Origin: Candidatus Methanoperedens sp. BLZ2
GTDB taxonomy: Archaea; Halobacteriota; Methanosarcinia; Methanosarcinales; Methanoperedenaceae
Assembly: GCF_002487355.1 (NCBI RefSeq)
Contig: NZ_NTMG01000069.1
Span: forward strand, 1-52,908
Direction: 5' to 3'
Length of the DNA stretch: 52,908 nucleotides
Positions 17,657-26,313 of the stretch are shown here, in pieces. Both the position numbers and the translations under genes were made by a program. Position 1 is the first letter of the stretch; each line of letters begins with the position of its first letter. A model generated the notes under the pieces. That model was not told the origin of the DNA. It was given only the letters and a program-made list of their open reading frames with translations, and searched no databases.

Positions 17657-18751
17657 ATGGATAAAATATCACTTATAGATGTTATTAAGCATAGGATTTC
17701 AAAATATAAACTTCCTATAATAATTGTGTTGATCGTTTTACTTTCATTCACATTGGTAATTTCAGTGAAAATGCTGGAGATCACTGAAAATCCGGCTTTC
17801 TGCGGTAAGAATTGCCATATAATGAGACCATATTACGACTCATGGAGAACCTCATCCCACACTACAGTAAAATGTGTGGAATGTCATTATGAACCGGGCG
17901 TAATAGGCCATGTAAAAGGTAAAATAAACGGGCTGATGCAATTCTATAGCTATGAGACCACGGTGGAAGAATACAATGGCAATTTATATGCTAAAGTAAT
18001 GGATAAAAACTGTCTCATATGTCATCAAGATCGTATTTTTTCAACTGATGTTCCATTCACAGGAGTTAACTTCAGTCATAAGAACCATTTGTTAAAACAA
18101 AATAGAGGTATAGGATTAACATGTACAAGTTGCCATTCCATGCTTGTTATCGGAATGAAAGAACACCAATCGGTATCAGATCCATCATGTGCCCAATGTC
18201 ATCCAAATATGGAACAGAAAGAAAAAGGGCACATAGTGGTAACAACATCTACATGTTTTACCTGCCACTTCAGAGATGTTCCAGGCAATAATTCGATATC
18301 TGGCTGTCCATCATGCCACGGTCCTCCAAAAGGTACGCCCAGGAATTATACAAACTTTGATCACACAAGCCATTTGAGCCGGGGGGCTGATTGCCTGACA
18401 TGCCATACTGGTATATCAAAGGGCGCAAATGACATTGTTTCCAAGGACAAATGCAATTCGTGCCATTATAGTTCGGAAAGGTTAGAAAAATATGATGATT
18501 TTAATTTTGTACATAAGAATCATGTAACAAATAATAAGATCGCCTGTTACAACTGTCATTCTGAAGTACAACATGTACCAGGGATAAAGGAAAACCTATG
18601 TGCCACCTGTCATAAGAGCGAGCATCCAGCCAATTGGTTGAATACTCATAAGTCACAGGTATTAATAGGTAAAGTTTGCAGCGATTGCCACCAACCAAAG
18701 TTCTGTTCGGATTGCCACGCCACAGGAAAGGCTGTCAAAACGGCAAAATAA
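17657..18751 (+). CDS. NapC/NirT-like cytochrome c with 13 heme motifs
   Basis: A 364-residue cytochrome. I start at ATG 17657, 10 bp after the previous cytochrome. One membrane helix spans about residues 20-41, followed by FCGKNCHIM, which resembles the first heme site of NapC/NrfH (CxxCHxM) but with one extra residue. Twelve CXXCH motifs follow: CVEC, CLIC, CTSC, CAQC, CFTC, CPSC, CLTC, CNSC, CYNC, CATC, CSDC, CSDC, each with His. Single His residues between motifs (for example NFSHKNH, NFDHTSH, NFVHKNH) look like distal ligands of the repeated cytochrome c3-like units. It likely carries electrons from menaquinol across the S-layer side, forming a heme wire. Confidence 0.92.
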   Translation: MDKISLIDVIKHRISKYKLPIIIVLIVLLSFTLVISVKMLEITENPAFCGKNCHIMRPYYDSWRTSSHTTVKCVECHYEPGVIGHVKGKINGLMQFYSYETTVEEYNGNLYAKVMDKNCLICHQDRIFSTDVPFTGVNFSHKNHLLKQNRGIGLTCTSCHSMLVIGMKEHQSVSDPSCAQCHPNMEQKEKGHIVVTTSTCFTCHFRDVPGNNSISGCPSCHGPPKGTPRNYTNFDHTSHLSRGADCLTCHTGISKGANDIVSKDKCNSCHYSSERLEKYDDFNFVHKNHVTNNKIACYNCHSEVQHVPGIKENLCATCHKSEHPANWLNTHKSQVLIGKVCSDCHQPKFCSDCHATGKAVKTAK

Positions 18752-18808
18752 TTAGAACCAGAGTCATATTATAGAAAAAATAATTCTATGGTATGGCTTT
18801 CTCATTTT

Positions 18809-20053
18809 TTAACCCTTCCTCAGAACCAGATATCCTGTCGCTACAAGACCTGCCGCAGCAAAAAATATCCAGTTCCATTGCCGGGATTTGGCCGTAACAG
18901 GTTTTGTTACTGGCGAACTGACCTGGGCTGCGCCGGCTTCCTGTGACGATGTGGATGGGGTTGTTGCTGCCGATGATAAGGTGGACGCAGTGGATGTGGT
19001 AGTTGTAGTGGTTGCATTGGCTATTGTAGCTTTAAAATCTACTTTTGGGCTGTCCTTTATAACCTGTTCAAAATATGGATAAAATCGCAGTGCAGTTGAA
19101 CTATCAGCTACCTTGAACTTTAACTCTCCATACAACGGCTGCACTGAATTCTGGCCAAGTTTTATGGGATTATCCTTATTGTGAAGAAGCACATAATTTT
19201 CATTTGCTTCCTTTGCCTCAAATACACCGAATTTATCGCCTGCTTTTATTTCGAGCACATTTTGGGATATCAGCCATGTGTACCTGAGCTGGACAAAGGT
19301 GGACATGCCTTCTGCACCTGTAAATATACTATCCACATAAGTCACGAATACGGGCACATCAGACTCACCGTTTACGTTTTTCTCAATATAAGTATATACT
19401 TCTCCTTCGTTCACAACTCTCTGGTCAAGATTTTTGCCGTCCTTATTGAAAGAAAGCCATGCCTGTCTTGGATTTGTTTCTGTATCAAGAGATTCAACTG
19501 TAAGATTGTAACCTTCCCCAAGGTTCCATGAGGTTCCCAATTTCAATGTCTGCTTTTCCTCTGCCTTCTGTTCTTTTATCAGCTTAGCTAACTTATTTGC
19601 TTTCCCGTTCACAGCAACATAAAGATCACCGAACCAGCCAAGCCGTGCATAATAACCACCTGTGGCGTTCAGTTTGAAGGTTTTAGTGCTACTGTTATAC
19701 TCAAGACCATTCTCTACCTTCTTGCTTTTCTCACTGAATACCTTGAATTTCTGGTCTGAGCGTAATGTATTGTACTGAAGATTTTCTTTCTCGATAACCC
19801 TGTTGTTAGCTGTTAAACTTGATGCAGGCTGGTTAATGATCTTGAGAGTCTCACTTGATTTTCCCGGGCCAAGGGCATACCAGAAACCAGGGAATTTCAC
19901 AGCATCCCACTGCAAAGTAGTGTTATATGTACTTGAACCGGAATCAAAAACTATTCCGCGAATCTCTACTGTTGTCACATTAGCGGCTGTTACCGGAGCT
20001 GCTAATAATAGCATAATTGCAAACACGATTAATATTTTTACCATTTTTATCAT
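18809..20053 (-). CDS. S-layer-related protein, Methanosarcina-type domain
   Basis: A 414-residue exported protein. Residues 1-23 are a signal peptide. The body, starting VTTVEIRGIVFDSG, with WDAVKFPGFWYAL at about 49-61 and LGTSWNLGEGYNLTVESLD at about 198, matches the S-layer duplication domain of Methanosarcina. A Thr/Ser/Ala-rich linker, probably glycosylated, leads to a C-terminal membrane helix with RKG. Only one domain copy is present, whereas the main S-layer protein of relatives has two, so this may be an auxiliary envelope protein. It is convergent with the 13-motif cytochrome gene. Confidence 0.82.
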   Translation of the reverse strand: MIKMVKILIVFAIMLLLAAPVTAANVTTVEIRGIVFDSGSSTYNTTLQWDAVKFPGFWYALGPGKSSETLKIINQPASSLTANNRVIEKENLQYNTLRSDQKFKVFSEKSKKVENGLEYNSSTKTFKLNATGGYYARLGWFGDLYVAVNGKANKLAKLIKEQKAEEKQTLKLGTSWNLGEGYNLTVESLDTETNPRQAWLSFNKDGKNLDQRVVNEGEVYTYIEKNVNGESDVPVFVTYVDSIFTGAEGMSTFVQLRYTWLISQNVLEIKAGDKFGVFEAKEANENYVLLHNKDNPIKLGQNSVQPLYGELKFKVADSSTALRFYPYFEQVIKDSPKVDFKATIANATTTTTTSTASTLSSAATTPSTSSQEAGAAQVSSPVTKPVTAKSRQWNWIFFAAAGLVATGYLVLRKG

Positions 20054-20241
20054 TTTATCACATCATGTACCTGACAATTTTCAAAGTTATATAACTATAG
20101 AGAAATCAGCAACAATTAACCCAATTATCCCAAAAAACGAATAATTAAGGCAAAAAAATCAAACAGTTCAAAGTATGACGAAGGACGCAAAGTACAAGTA
20201 ATTATATTCAAGTATTAAGATAATAAAAATAATAAAAAAAA

Positions 20242-20460
20242 TCAGTGTTTTCTGATAGTTATTTTTAAATCAATGCCTGAATCCTCAATCCTGACAATTT
20301 CATGTCCATGTTCTTTTATCCATTGAGGAATTGCATTTCTTGCAGTAATGTCATCTGTTAACACTTCAAATTCTTCCCCGATTTTTAACCCGTCGATCTG
20401 TTTCTTGGTATAGAACAATGGCAGCGGGCATACTTTACCTCTTGCATCTATTTTGTGCAT
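20242..20460 (-). CDS. TusA/SirA-family sulfur carrier
   Basis: A 72-residue protein with the family motif CPLP (Cys11 as sulfur acceptor) in ARGKVCPLPLFYTKKQI, the usual alpha-beta sandwich pattern and normal length. TusA-like proteins bind persulfide sulfur and hand it to tRNA thiolation, molybdenum cofactor or sulfur metabolism. No partner gene (DsrE, sulfurtransferase) is adjacent, so the pathway is open. It diverges from the PhaE-like gene across a 255-bp spacer. Confidence 0.88.
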   Translation of the reverse strand: MHKIDARGKVCPLPLFYTKKQIDGLKIGEEFEVLTDDITARNAIPQWIKEHGHEIVRIEDSGIDLKITIRKH

Positions 20461-20652
20461 GGGTGTTAGTATGGGTCATGGTATATTTTAGGTTTGTATA
20501 AAGGCAAAAAATCAGCAATAATTGATAGGGTTGATCCGAGATTGTAAGGATAGCGGCAAAATTATATAGCAAAACAACGCAATTAATATAGTGGAGGAAA
20601 TTTGCAAATATTTCAGTCAATGGGGAAAAATAATTGCAAATTTATCTTATAT

Positions 20653-20679
20653 TTTTATAATTAAATTCTAATTATAAAA
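20653..20679. promoter_or_regulatory. 11-bp inverted repeat upstream of PhaE-like gene
   Basis: TTTTATAATTA and TAATTATAAAA are perfect inverted arms around AATTC, centred about 50 bp before the PhaE-like start. The left arm contains a TATA-like core, so the element could be promoter plus operator. AT-rich composition makes chance more likely than for a GC-rich palindrome. Confidence 0.4.
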
Positions 20680-20715
20680 TATCAATGAAATGAATTAAAC
20701 CTGGAGAAGATAATA

Positions 20716-21843
20716 ATGGTCAAGAAAAGTAATGTTATGGAAGAAGAGAGCGAAGAAAAGAGAGAAGAAAAGCAAAATATTTTCAATACATGGGCTAACA
20801 GTTATACAGAAATTTCCAAAACGTGGGTAGATTCATACGAAAAACTATACAGGCCATGGCTTGAAGCCACTAAAGAAATGATTGATAAAACAGTTCTTCT
20901 TTCAAAAGAAGCGACGCCACAGAAATACATGGAATTTTATGATGAATGGATCAAAACATATCAGAATACCTTCGGTATATTTTATCCGATCCCTGCGCCA
21001 CAACCCAATAAAGAGATACTTGAGAAGTTCATATCAAGAGCCGATGAATCAAATAAACTATTCAGTTCCTGGATTGCCGAGCTTGAAAAAAATTCCCGGA
21101 TGACAAAAGAAATACTTCAAGGAGAACAGGACCCTGCAAAATATAAGGAATATTATGATGTGTGGACGAAGTCTTATGAAAAAATATTCGATAAGATCCT
21201 TTCACTACCCTCTGAAGAAAGTACAAAGGAGTTATTTGGGGAATATGGCGGCATGCCTGATTTCTATCTGGAAGGCTTTTTGCAGATGTCAAAATTATGG
21301 AGGAGATCATATACGCAGATCTGCGGGCCGATGAATGAATCCATGATGAAACTTTCTAAGAAAATGGCAGAAATCTCACGGGGAAAGGCAAGTCCTGAAA
21401 GCTATAAGGAATTTTATACCTTATGGGTGGATACATATAAAGAAATATATGAAAAATATGGAAAGTCCACCGAGCTTTCCAGGGAAATGTTTGGGAATTT
21501 TATAAAGGCCACCGAAATTTACCTGAGTATGTATAAGTCATGGATAACAGCACTGGAAGAAATGTCAGAGAAAGCGCAGGAGTTGTCAAAACAATCTGAT
21601 CCGGAAACATATAATAAATTTTATAATCTCTGGGTTAAAACCTATGAAAAGGCTTTTGAGAGCTTTTTTGAGGATATGCCAGCAGTAGGGTCTATGAAAG
21701 AGATCATGGAGCCTTTAAAGATCATGACCAGGATGTATACGGATACATTTACAAGGATGTCAAATATGTGGTTGAAACCGAGAGTTCGTTCAGCACCAGC
21801 ATATCCCGGAAAGAATAAAAAAAGAGGGATTCAGACGGCTTAA
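20716..21843 (+). CDS. PhaE/phasin-like helical repeat protein
   Basis: A 375-residue, Trp/Tyr/Lys/Glu-rich helical protein without signal peptide. Four copies of a unit of the form P-x-x-Y-x-x-F/Y-Y-x-x-W-x-x-x-Y-x-x-x-F/Y are visible: PQKYMEFYDEWIKTYQNTF, PAKYKEYYDVWTKSYEKIF, PESYKEFYTLWVDTYKEIY and PETYNKFYNLWVKTYEKAF. Length and composition fit PhaE, the non-catalytic subunit of class III polyhydroxyalkanoate synthase, or a phasin binding PHA granules. PHA storage is known in Methanoperedens. No phaC lies in the window, so the assignment rests on composition and length. A strong hairpin crosses the stop codon. Confidence 0.55.
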   Translation: MVKKSNVMEEESEEKREEKQNIFNTWANSYTEISKTWVDSYEKLYRPWLEATKEMIDKTVLLSKEATPQKYMEFYDEWIKTYQNTFGIFYPIPAPQPNKEILEKFISRADESNKLFSSWIAELEKNSRMTKEILQGEQDPAKYKEYYDVWTKSYEKIFDKILSLPSEESTKELFGEYGGMPDFYLEGFLQMSKLWRRSYTQICGPMNESMMKLSKKMAEISRGKASPESYKEFYTLWVDTYKEIYEKYGKSTELSREMFGNFIKATEIYLSMYKSWITALEEMSEKAQELSKQSDPETYNKFYNLWVKTYEKAFESFFEDMPAVGSMKEIMEPLKIMTRMYTDTFTRMSNMWLKPRVRSAPAYPGKNKKRGIQTA

Positions 21844-21865
21844 GCCGGAAAATCCCTCTTTTTTT
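21817..21865 (+). terminator. Nested hairpin across PhaE-like stop codon
   Basis: A perfect 15-bp inverted repeat (AAAAAAAGAGGGATT at 21817-21831, its complement at 21851-21865) ends in seven T. The loop holds a second perfect 12-bp palindrome CGGCTTAAGCCG (21836-21847) that includes the TAA stop. It can terminate transcription on either strand and may protect the mRNA end. Confidence 0.75.
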
Positions 21866-21901
21866 ATCAAAAATGTTATTTTTGATAATAACATTTTTGA
21901 T
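21866..21901. repeat. 15-bp inverted repeat directly after the terminator
   Basis: Arms ATCAAAAATGTTATT (21866-21880) and its exact complement (21887-21901) flank TTTGAT. It abuts the first hairpin without a gap, giving a tandem stem-loop. It may be a second terminator, an RNA stabiliser or a small repeat element. Confidence 0.7.
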
Positions 21902-22235
21902 ATACTAACCCCCCACTTCCCCAACCTGCCTTATTCTAACCCCGACTCTGCAATTTAAGTAAAACAAATTATCGTTTTACTCTATTACTATCAGGGTAGT
22001 AGCACTGATATATAGTATAGTGTGAATATAGTAGTACTATCATTTTTGCACTGGAAATAAAGGGATACAATCTGTATTTCAAACTTTATCAAGTAAATTA
22101 TTTTGGAGAGTGATAATTATTGTAGTAAAAGAATAGCACTAATTCTTAAAAACAGCAAAACGTTTTTATAATCCTATGAAGTATTAGACGTTGTGGATCA
22201 GAAAATTTCCACATATGAATTGGAGGAGTGAATAT
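21902..22235. other. Intergenic stretch without recognised gene
   Basis: About 330 bp of AT-rich DNA. It holds a C-rich patch (21908-21926), a TAGTACTA palindrome around 22030 and CGTTTTTATAATCC at about 22160-22173, a plausible TATA element for the zinc-ribbon gene. No ORF of coding appearance and no tRNA fold was seen. Confidence 0.5.
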
Positions 22236-22451
22236 ATGAATTACACAGCGGAGATAATTACAGATCCAAACATGAATCATGTAAAAAAAAGACTGGTTGA
22301 TACTAAAGGCGGCAAACGTTATAAATGCCCTAATTGCAAAAATACAATACCACTAAGAACTGCGGATTTTATCAAGGGAATTGCTATGGTATCATGCATG
22401 GACTGCGGCAGGGATGCTTTTGCTATTGAGGAAACCCTATTGGGGTTATGA
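22236..22451 (+). CDS. Small zinc-ribbon protein
   Basis: A 71-residue protein started at ATG 22236 behind a strong GGAGGAG site; the upstream in-frame codons are ignored. CPNC (about residues 31-34) and CMDCG (about 54-58) are two zinc knuckles of a ribbon. The N-terminus (NYTAEIITDPNMNHVKKRL) is of unknown type. A 31-codon acidic frame begins 1 bp after the stop. Nucleic-acid binding or protein-protein bridging is the general expectation; no specific function is recognised. Confidence 0.75.
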   Translation: MNYTAEIITDPNMNHVKKRLVDTKGGKRYKCPNCKNTIPLRTADFIKGIAMVSCMDCGRDAFAIEETLLGL

Positions 22452-22452
22452 A

Positions 22453-22548
22453 ATGAAAACTGATACAGAAGAAACACTCCGGGATCTGGAAATAGATGAA
22501 GAAGAAGATCTCCAGAGATTCATCCGTGGTGGATTTGGGGCAAAGTAA
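22453..22548 (+). CDS. Acidic 31-residue miniprotein
   Basis: ATG 22453 starts 1 bp after the zinc-ribbon stop and codes for a 31-residue, Glu/Asp-rich peptide that ends RFIRGGFGAK. The tight spacing and balanced codons favour a real gene translated by coupling. It could be an acidic partner of the basic zinc-ribbon protein. No family is known to me. Confidence 0.45.
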   Translation: MKTDTEETLRDLEIDEEEDLQRFIRGGFGAK

Positions 22549-22585
22549 ATAGTAAGATTATTAATTGTAAATACATTATAAGGTA

Positions 22586-23347
22586 CTAAACCAAAAGCCC
22601 TTTTTGCCAGTCATTGATTATTTTCATAGCCGCTCTTTCTTCATCGATTTCACCTTTCTTCTTCAGGAAGTTGCATTCTTTTCCTATGAGGAGGATTGCA
22701 TCATAAGAATCCTGTCCTTCTATTGTGACATGGTATAAGGATTCCAGGACAGTTTTATTCTCCGCGCATAACTTCCCTATAATCCTCATAGCTACTCCGA
22801 TTTTATCCTGCAGGTGTGTTGCATCCTTTACTCCAAGAAGGCCCTGGATATACTCGTCGTTCTCACCAAATGGTATCACACCCGGTGTATCGATGAACAT
22901 GATCCGTGAACCTGCATCCACAAGCTGAACCCCTCTTGTATAACCTGATATCGGGGACGTCCTTGCTGAATGCCTTCCAGACACGCCATTTATCACAGAT
23001 GATTTACCCGTATTGGGATAACCAATGGAACCCACCAGTATTTCACGCCCTTTTATGCCTGCGATTTCAAGGATTTTGTGTCTTAACAGGGTTGTTCCGA
23101 ACTTTTCCTTATTGGACACAAAGATCGTGGGTGCGATCTTTGATAATCGGGATTTGGTTTTCTCAAGTGTTTCCTTTGATACAAGATCGCATTTGTTGAT
23201 GACTATTATGAAAGGCTTATTTGCACGCGTTATGTCTCTTTCAACCTCGCTGTTCCGTGTTTCGTCCGGAAACCTGGCATCAATTACTTCAAGAAGGACA
23301 TCAGCTTTTTTTATAACATCCTTTACCATCAACTTGTAGCTTGCCAT
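22586..23347 (-). CDS. Circularly permuted GTPase (YlqF/YawG type)
   Basis: A 253-residue GTPase with permuted motif order. G4 NKCDLVS at about 51 comes first, then the G5-like region, G1 GYPNTGKSS at about 109-117, G2 region SGYTRGVQ and G3 DTPGV at about 153. This order marks the YlqF/RbgA/YawG family, which acts in large ribosomal subunit assembly. The N-terminal LLEVIDARFPDETRN is also typical. The C-terminal 80 residues are helical and lack an added RNA-binding domain. It lies next to the bioD end, in the same direction, but 63 bp away. Confidence 0.9.
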   Translation of the reverse strand: MASYKLMVKDVIKKADVLLEVIDARFPDETRNSEVERDITRANKPFIIVINKCDLVSKETLEKTKSRLSKIAPTIFVSNKEKFGTTLLRHKILEIAGIKGREILVGSIGYPNTGKSSVINGVSGRHSARTSPISGYTRGVQLVDAGSRIMFIDTPGVIPFGENDEYIQGLLGVKDATHLQDKIGVAMRIIGKLCAENKTVLESLYHVTIEGQDSYDAILLIGKECNFLKKKGEIDEERAAMKIINDWQKGLLV

Positions 23348-23410
23348 GTATGTGCTATTAGGCAGGATGATATAAGGATGTATTGTGGATAAGAAATCCG
23401 GAAAAAAGAC

Positions 23411-24121
23411 CTAATAAGGGAAACTAATAATTCTATCCAGATCAACATTTTTCTCAATAAGGGATACAATATTCCCAGGTATTCCTCTTTCCGAGCATAT
23501 AGAAGGATCATTGGGAATAACTCCTGATATGGGGATCCCGGTAAGTTCATTTATGATTCCAGGATTTTTGTCTTCAACGCTACCGCCCCTGTAATTGTTT
23601 ATTATTACCCCTATTATTTTAATCCCTGATCTCTTTGCATATTCTATTGTGAGAACTGTATGGTTTATAGTTCCAAGACCTGCTCTGGCAACGATTATGG
23701 CAGGAATATCCATATATTTTATTAAATCAGAAATCAGGAACTTTTTCTTTACAGGAACAGCAATACCCCCTGCTCCTTCAACAATTACAATATCATATCT
23801 TTTTTCAAGTTCCATGTAAATATTTTTAATAATATCAATGTCTATGCTTATTCCTTCAATTTCTGCAGCGGTCCCTGGCGCCATCGCTTCTTTCAGGAGA
23901 TAAGGGCATGTCAACTTCTCGTCAGCCTTTATTTCGATCACCTTCATCATGAGCTCGGCATCCGGGGAATAAAGTTTACCGTTTCTTATTCCTGCGCCGC
24001 TCTGGACAGCTTTCATCACACCTATGCTATATCCTTTATTTTTAAGGGCCCCTGCAAGTCCTGCTGCTATCACTGTCTTTCCCACGTTTGTATCGGTTCC
24101 TGTAATGAATATCCCGGTCAT
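23411..24121 (-). CDS. bioD: Dethiobiotin synthetase
   Basis: A 236-residue ATP-dependent ligase closing the ureido ring of dethiobiotin. The P-loop GTDTNVGKT is at residues 8-16, VEGAGGIAVPV (about 114) is the conserved active-site strand and the C-terminal part holds the nucleotide base pocket. In the BioU route BioD accepts the carbamated diamine made by BioU. It is the last gene of the biotin operon, 7 bp after bioF. Confidence 0.95.
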   Translation of the reverse strand: MTGIFITGTDTNVGKTVIAAGLAGALKNKGYSIGVMKAVQSGAGIRNGKLYSPDAELMMKVIEIKADEKLTCPYLLKEAMAPGTAAEIEGISIDIDIIKNIYMELEKRYDIVIVEGAGGIAVPVKKKFLISDLIKYMDIPAIIVARAGLGTINHTVLTIEYAKRSGIKIIGVIINNYRGGSVEDKNPGIINELTGIPISGVIPNDPSICSERGIPGNIVSLIEKNVDLDRIISFPY

Positions 24122-24128
24122 ATAATAA

Positions 24129-25283
24129 TCATAGATTGAATTTTTCTTTTACAATTCTAATAGCAACAAGTGCATCGTTTATATCCTGCTTACTATGGGT
24201 TGCCATCAATGTAGTCCTTATCCTGCCTTTACCTTCCGGCACCGTGGGAGGCCTGATTCCCTGGACAAAAATACCCTGTTTTTCAAGCAAAAGAGCGGCT
24301 TTCATGGTCGTATCTGTATCTCCTGTTATTATGGGAACGATCTGAGTTTCACTTTGAATATTAAATCCCACATCAATAAGCCCTTTTTTATAGATCGCGA
24401 CAATCCTCCGGAGTTTTGCTGTCGGATTTTCTTCCCGGATAATATCAATGGCAGCAGTAGCAGCAGCCACAGCCGGCGGTGGAAGTGCAGTTGAGAAAAT
24501 AAATGAACGTGAAACATTTTGAAGATATTCTATAAGCTCGCTATTTCCGGCTATGTATCCTCCGGAGCTTGCAAGGGCTTTGCTAAGTGTTCCCATTGTA
24601 ATATCAGCATCAACATTGAAATGATCTCCTGTACCTCCGGAATGTTTGCCAAGAACGCCAGTAGCATGGGCATCATCCACCATGACCATTGCATCGAACC
24701 TTTCTGCGATCTCTATGATCTCAGGAAGAGGCGCTATATCTCCATCCATACTGAAAACACCATCCGTTACAATGAGTTTTTTGCTGTTTTTCGATGCGCC
24801 AAGCTCTTTTTCAAGACAGGAAATATCTTTATGGGGATAGACTTTCACATCTGCGCGGCTAAGTCTGCAACCATCGATAATGCTTGCATGATTGAGTTCA
24901 TCACTTAGTATCAGATCTCCGCTTTTCATCAAAGCGGATATAGTTCCGATATTTGCCATATATCCCGAGCTGAATACGATCGCATCTTCCGTACCCTTAA
25001 AATCCGCTATTTTTTCTTCCAGCTTATTGTAAATGTCAGTATTCCCGGTAGTCAGCCGGGATCCCCCCGCGCCTGATCCGTATATTTCTATTGCATCAGC
25101 CGCAGCTTTTTTCACTTTTGGGTGAGTGGCCAGGCCAAGGTAATTATTAGACGATAGAAGTATGTATTCCCTACCATCTTTTTTTATCCTTGGGGACTGG
25201 GCAGATCTGATAGTCCTGAGTTCCCGATATAATCCTTTACTTTTAATTTGTCCAAGCTCATCTGAGAGCCATTTCATTTTCAT
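24129..25283 (-). CDS. bioF: 8-amino-7-oxononanoate synthase
   Basis: A 384-residue PLP enzyme joining pimeloyl-thioester and alanine. SSNNYLGLATHP (about 44), GSGAGGSRLTTGN (about 69-81), DELNHASIIDG (about 128) and GTLSKALASSGGY with PLP Lys235 give the alpha-oxoamine synthase signature. It overlaps bioU by 4 bp (ATGA). With BioW upstream in the operon the substrate is probably pimeloyl-CoA rather than the ACP thioester. Confidence 0.95.
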   Translation of the reverse strand: MKMKWLSDELGQIKSKGLYRELRTIRSAQSPRIKKDGREYILLSSNNYLGLATHPKVKKAAADAIEIYGSGAGGSRLTTGNTDIYNKLEEKIADFKGTEDAIVFSSGYMANIGTISALMKSGDLILSDELNHASIIDGCRLSRADVKVYPHKDISCLEKELGASKNSKKLIVTDGVFSMDGDIAPLPEIIEIAERFDAMVMVDDAHATGVLGKHSGGTGDHFNVDADITMGTLSKALASSGGYIAGNSELIEYLQNVSRSFIFSTALPPPAVAAATAAIDIIREENPTAKLRRIVAIYKKGLIDVGFNIQSETQIVPIITGDTDTTMKAALLLEKQGIFVQGIRPPTVPEGKGRIRTTLMATHSKQDINDALVAIRIVKEKFNL

Positions 25284-26284
25284 TTAACGAATCTTGGCAT
25301 GAGTTCGGCTGACCCGAACACACCGTATATTCCACGTTTATGGAGCTCAAAACCGGCTTTCATCCATCCAAGAGCAGGCCCAACTACATTGGCCGCCATT
25401 GTGGTCTCATCACCCAGAATGAACCTGTGGCTTGAAAAAGCCCCATCAAATGTCTTTCCTGTAAGGGTCATCGTAGTGCTTACTGGTTTCCTGGGATTCC
25501 TGGTATCAACTACTCCGCTAACAGTTACTTTTTCGCGGGATACGATACCAGCTCTCTCAAGAAGCACATCATCTGCATGTTCCATATTGTATAATTGGAG
25601 AATACCTCTTCTCTTATCGAGTTCATTTTTTATCTGGGCACATGTCATATTTGCCGCTTTTTCAAGGTTAAAGCCCTCAAGATGCGCTATATCTTCCCGT
25701 ATGGTTGCACGATACGATTCCCAGTTTGATACTCCTACTCCGAAATTTATATCCACATTCGTTACTTCCATAAAAGAATTTGCCGCAATAGCGGCAGCAC
25801 AGGTAAGTAATCCAGGTGTAGCGCCTGCTCCTGTAATATATGTAATACTGGCATTTTTTATCATATCATCCATTCCAAAGATCATCTCAACAGCCTGTGA
25901 CCGTTTCATGGCATCCACCATCACACCCTTAAAACCTGCTTTGGCAAACATCGATACAACCTCAGGGATAAAGTTGTTCGTGAGGTTGGGAAGAGCCAGG
26001 AAAATACCATCAAATTCCCGGCAATTTTCAACAATGCAGGTTATGGCATCATCAGTTCTTATGCCAATATCACCTGGCTTTTTGTTTTCAAGAAGCTCAG
26101 GATCTATCCCATTATGATCGATAATATAGCCGGTCTTGTCAGCAATTGCTGCAAGTCTCATTTCCTTTTTCTGCCCAAGTATTTTTGCGGCTGCCATCCC
26201 AAGACCTCCTGCACCAAGAACAGCGATGTTTGCGGCTTCGTTCCTATCTGGTTTTTTTAATTTCATTACCTGTATTTGTTCCAT
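25280..26284 (-). CDS. bioU: (S)-8-amino-7-oxononanoate synthase BioU, suicide enzyme
   Basis: A 334-residue NAD(P)-binding protein annotated in databases as saccharopine-dehydrogenase-like. I start at ATG 26284, preceded by GAGG. AVLGAGGLGMAAAK (about residues 21-34) is the Rossmann loop. VMVDAMKRSQAVE contains Lys127, at the place of the Lys that BioU sacrifices as amino donor in cyanobacteria. ITYITGAGATPGLLT and HADDVLLERAGIVS also match the cyanobacterial BioU pattern as I remember it. It sits between bioW and bioF, where bioA would be expected, and no bioA is present. The product would be used by BioD. Confidence 0.82.
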   Translation of the reverse strand: MEQIQVMKLKKPDRNEAANIAVLGAGGLGMAAAKILGQKKEMRLAAIADKTGYIIDHNGIDPELLENKKPGDIGIRTDDAITCIVENCREFDGIFLALPNLTNNFIPEVVSMFAKAGFKGVMVDAMKRSQAVEMIFGMDDMIKNASITYITGAGATPGLLTCAAAIAANSFMEVTNVDINFGVGVSNWESYRATIREDIAHLEGFNLEKAANMTCAQIKNELDKRRGILQLYNMEHADDVLLERAGIVSREKVTVSGVVDTRNPRKPVSTTMTLTGKTFDGAFSSHRFILGDETTMAANVVGPALGWMKAGFELHKRGIYGVFGSAELMPRFVK

Positions 26285-26313
26285 AATCATTCCTCAAATT
26301 TTTATCTTTTTTT

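Noticed and set aside
25299-26117. 272-codon open frame on the plus strand
   Set aside because: Fully antisense to bioU, which has clear conserved motifs; no ribosome site and shadow composition.
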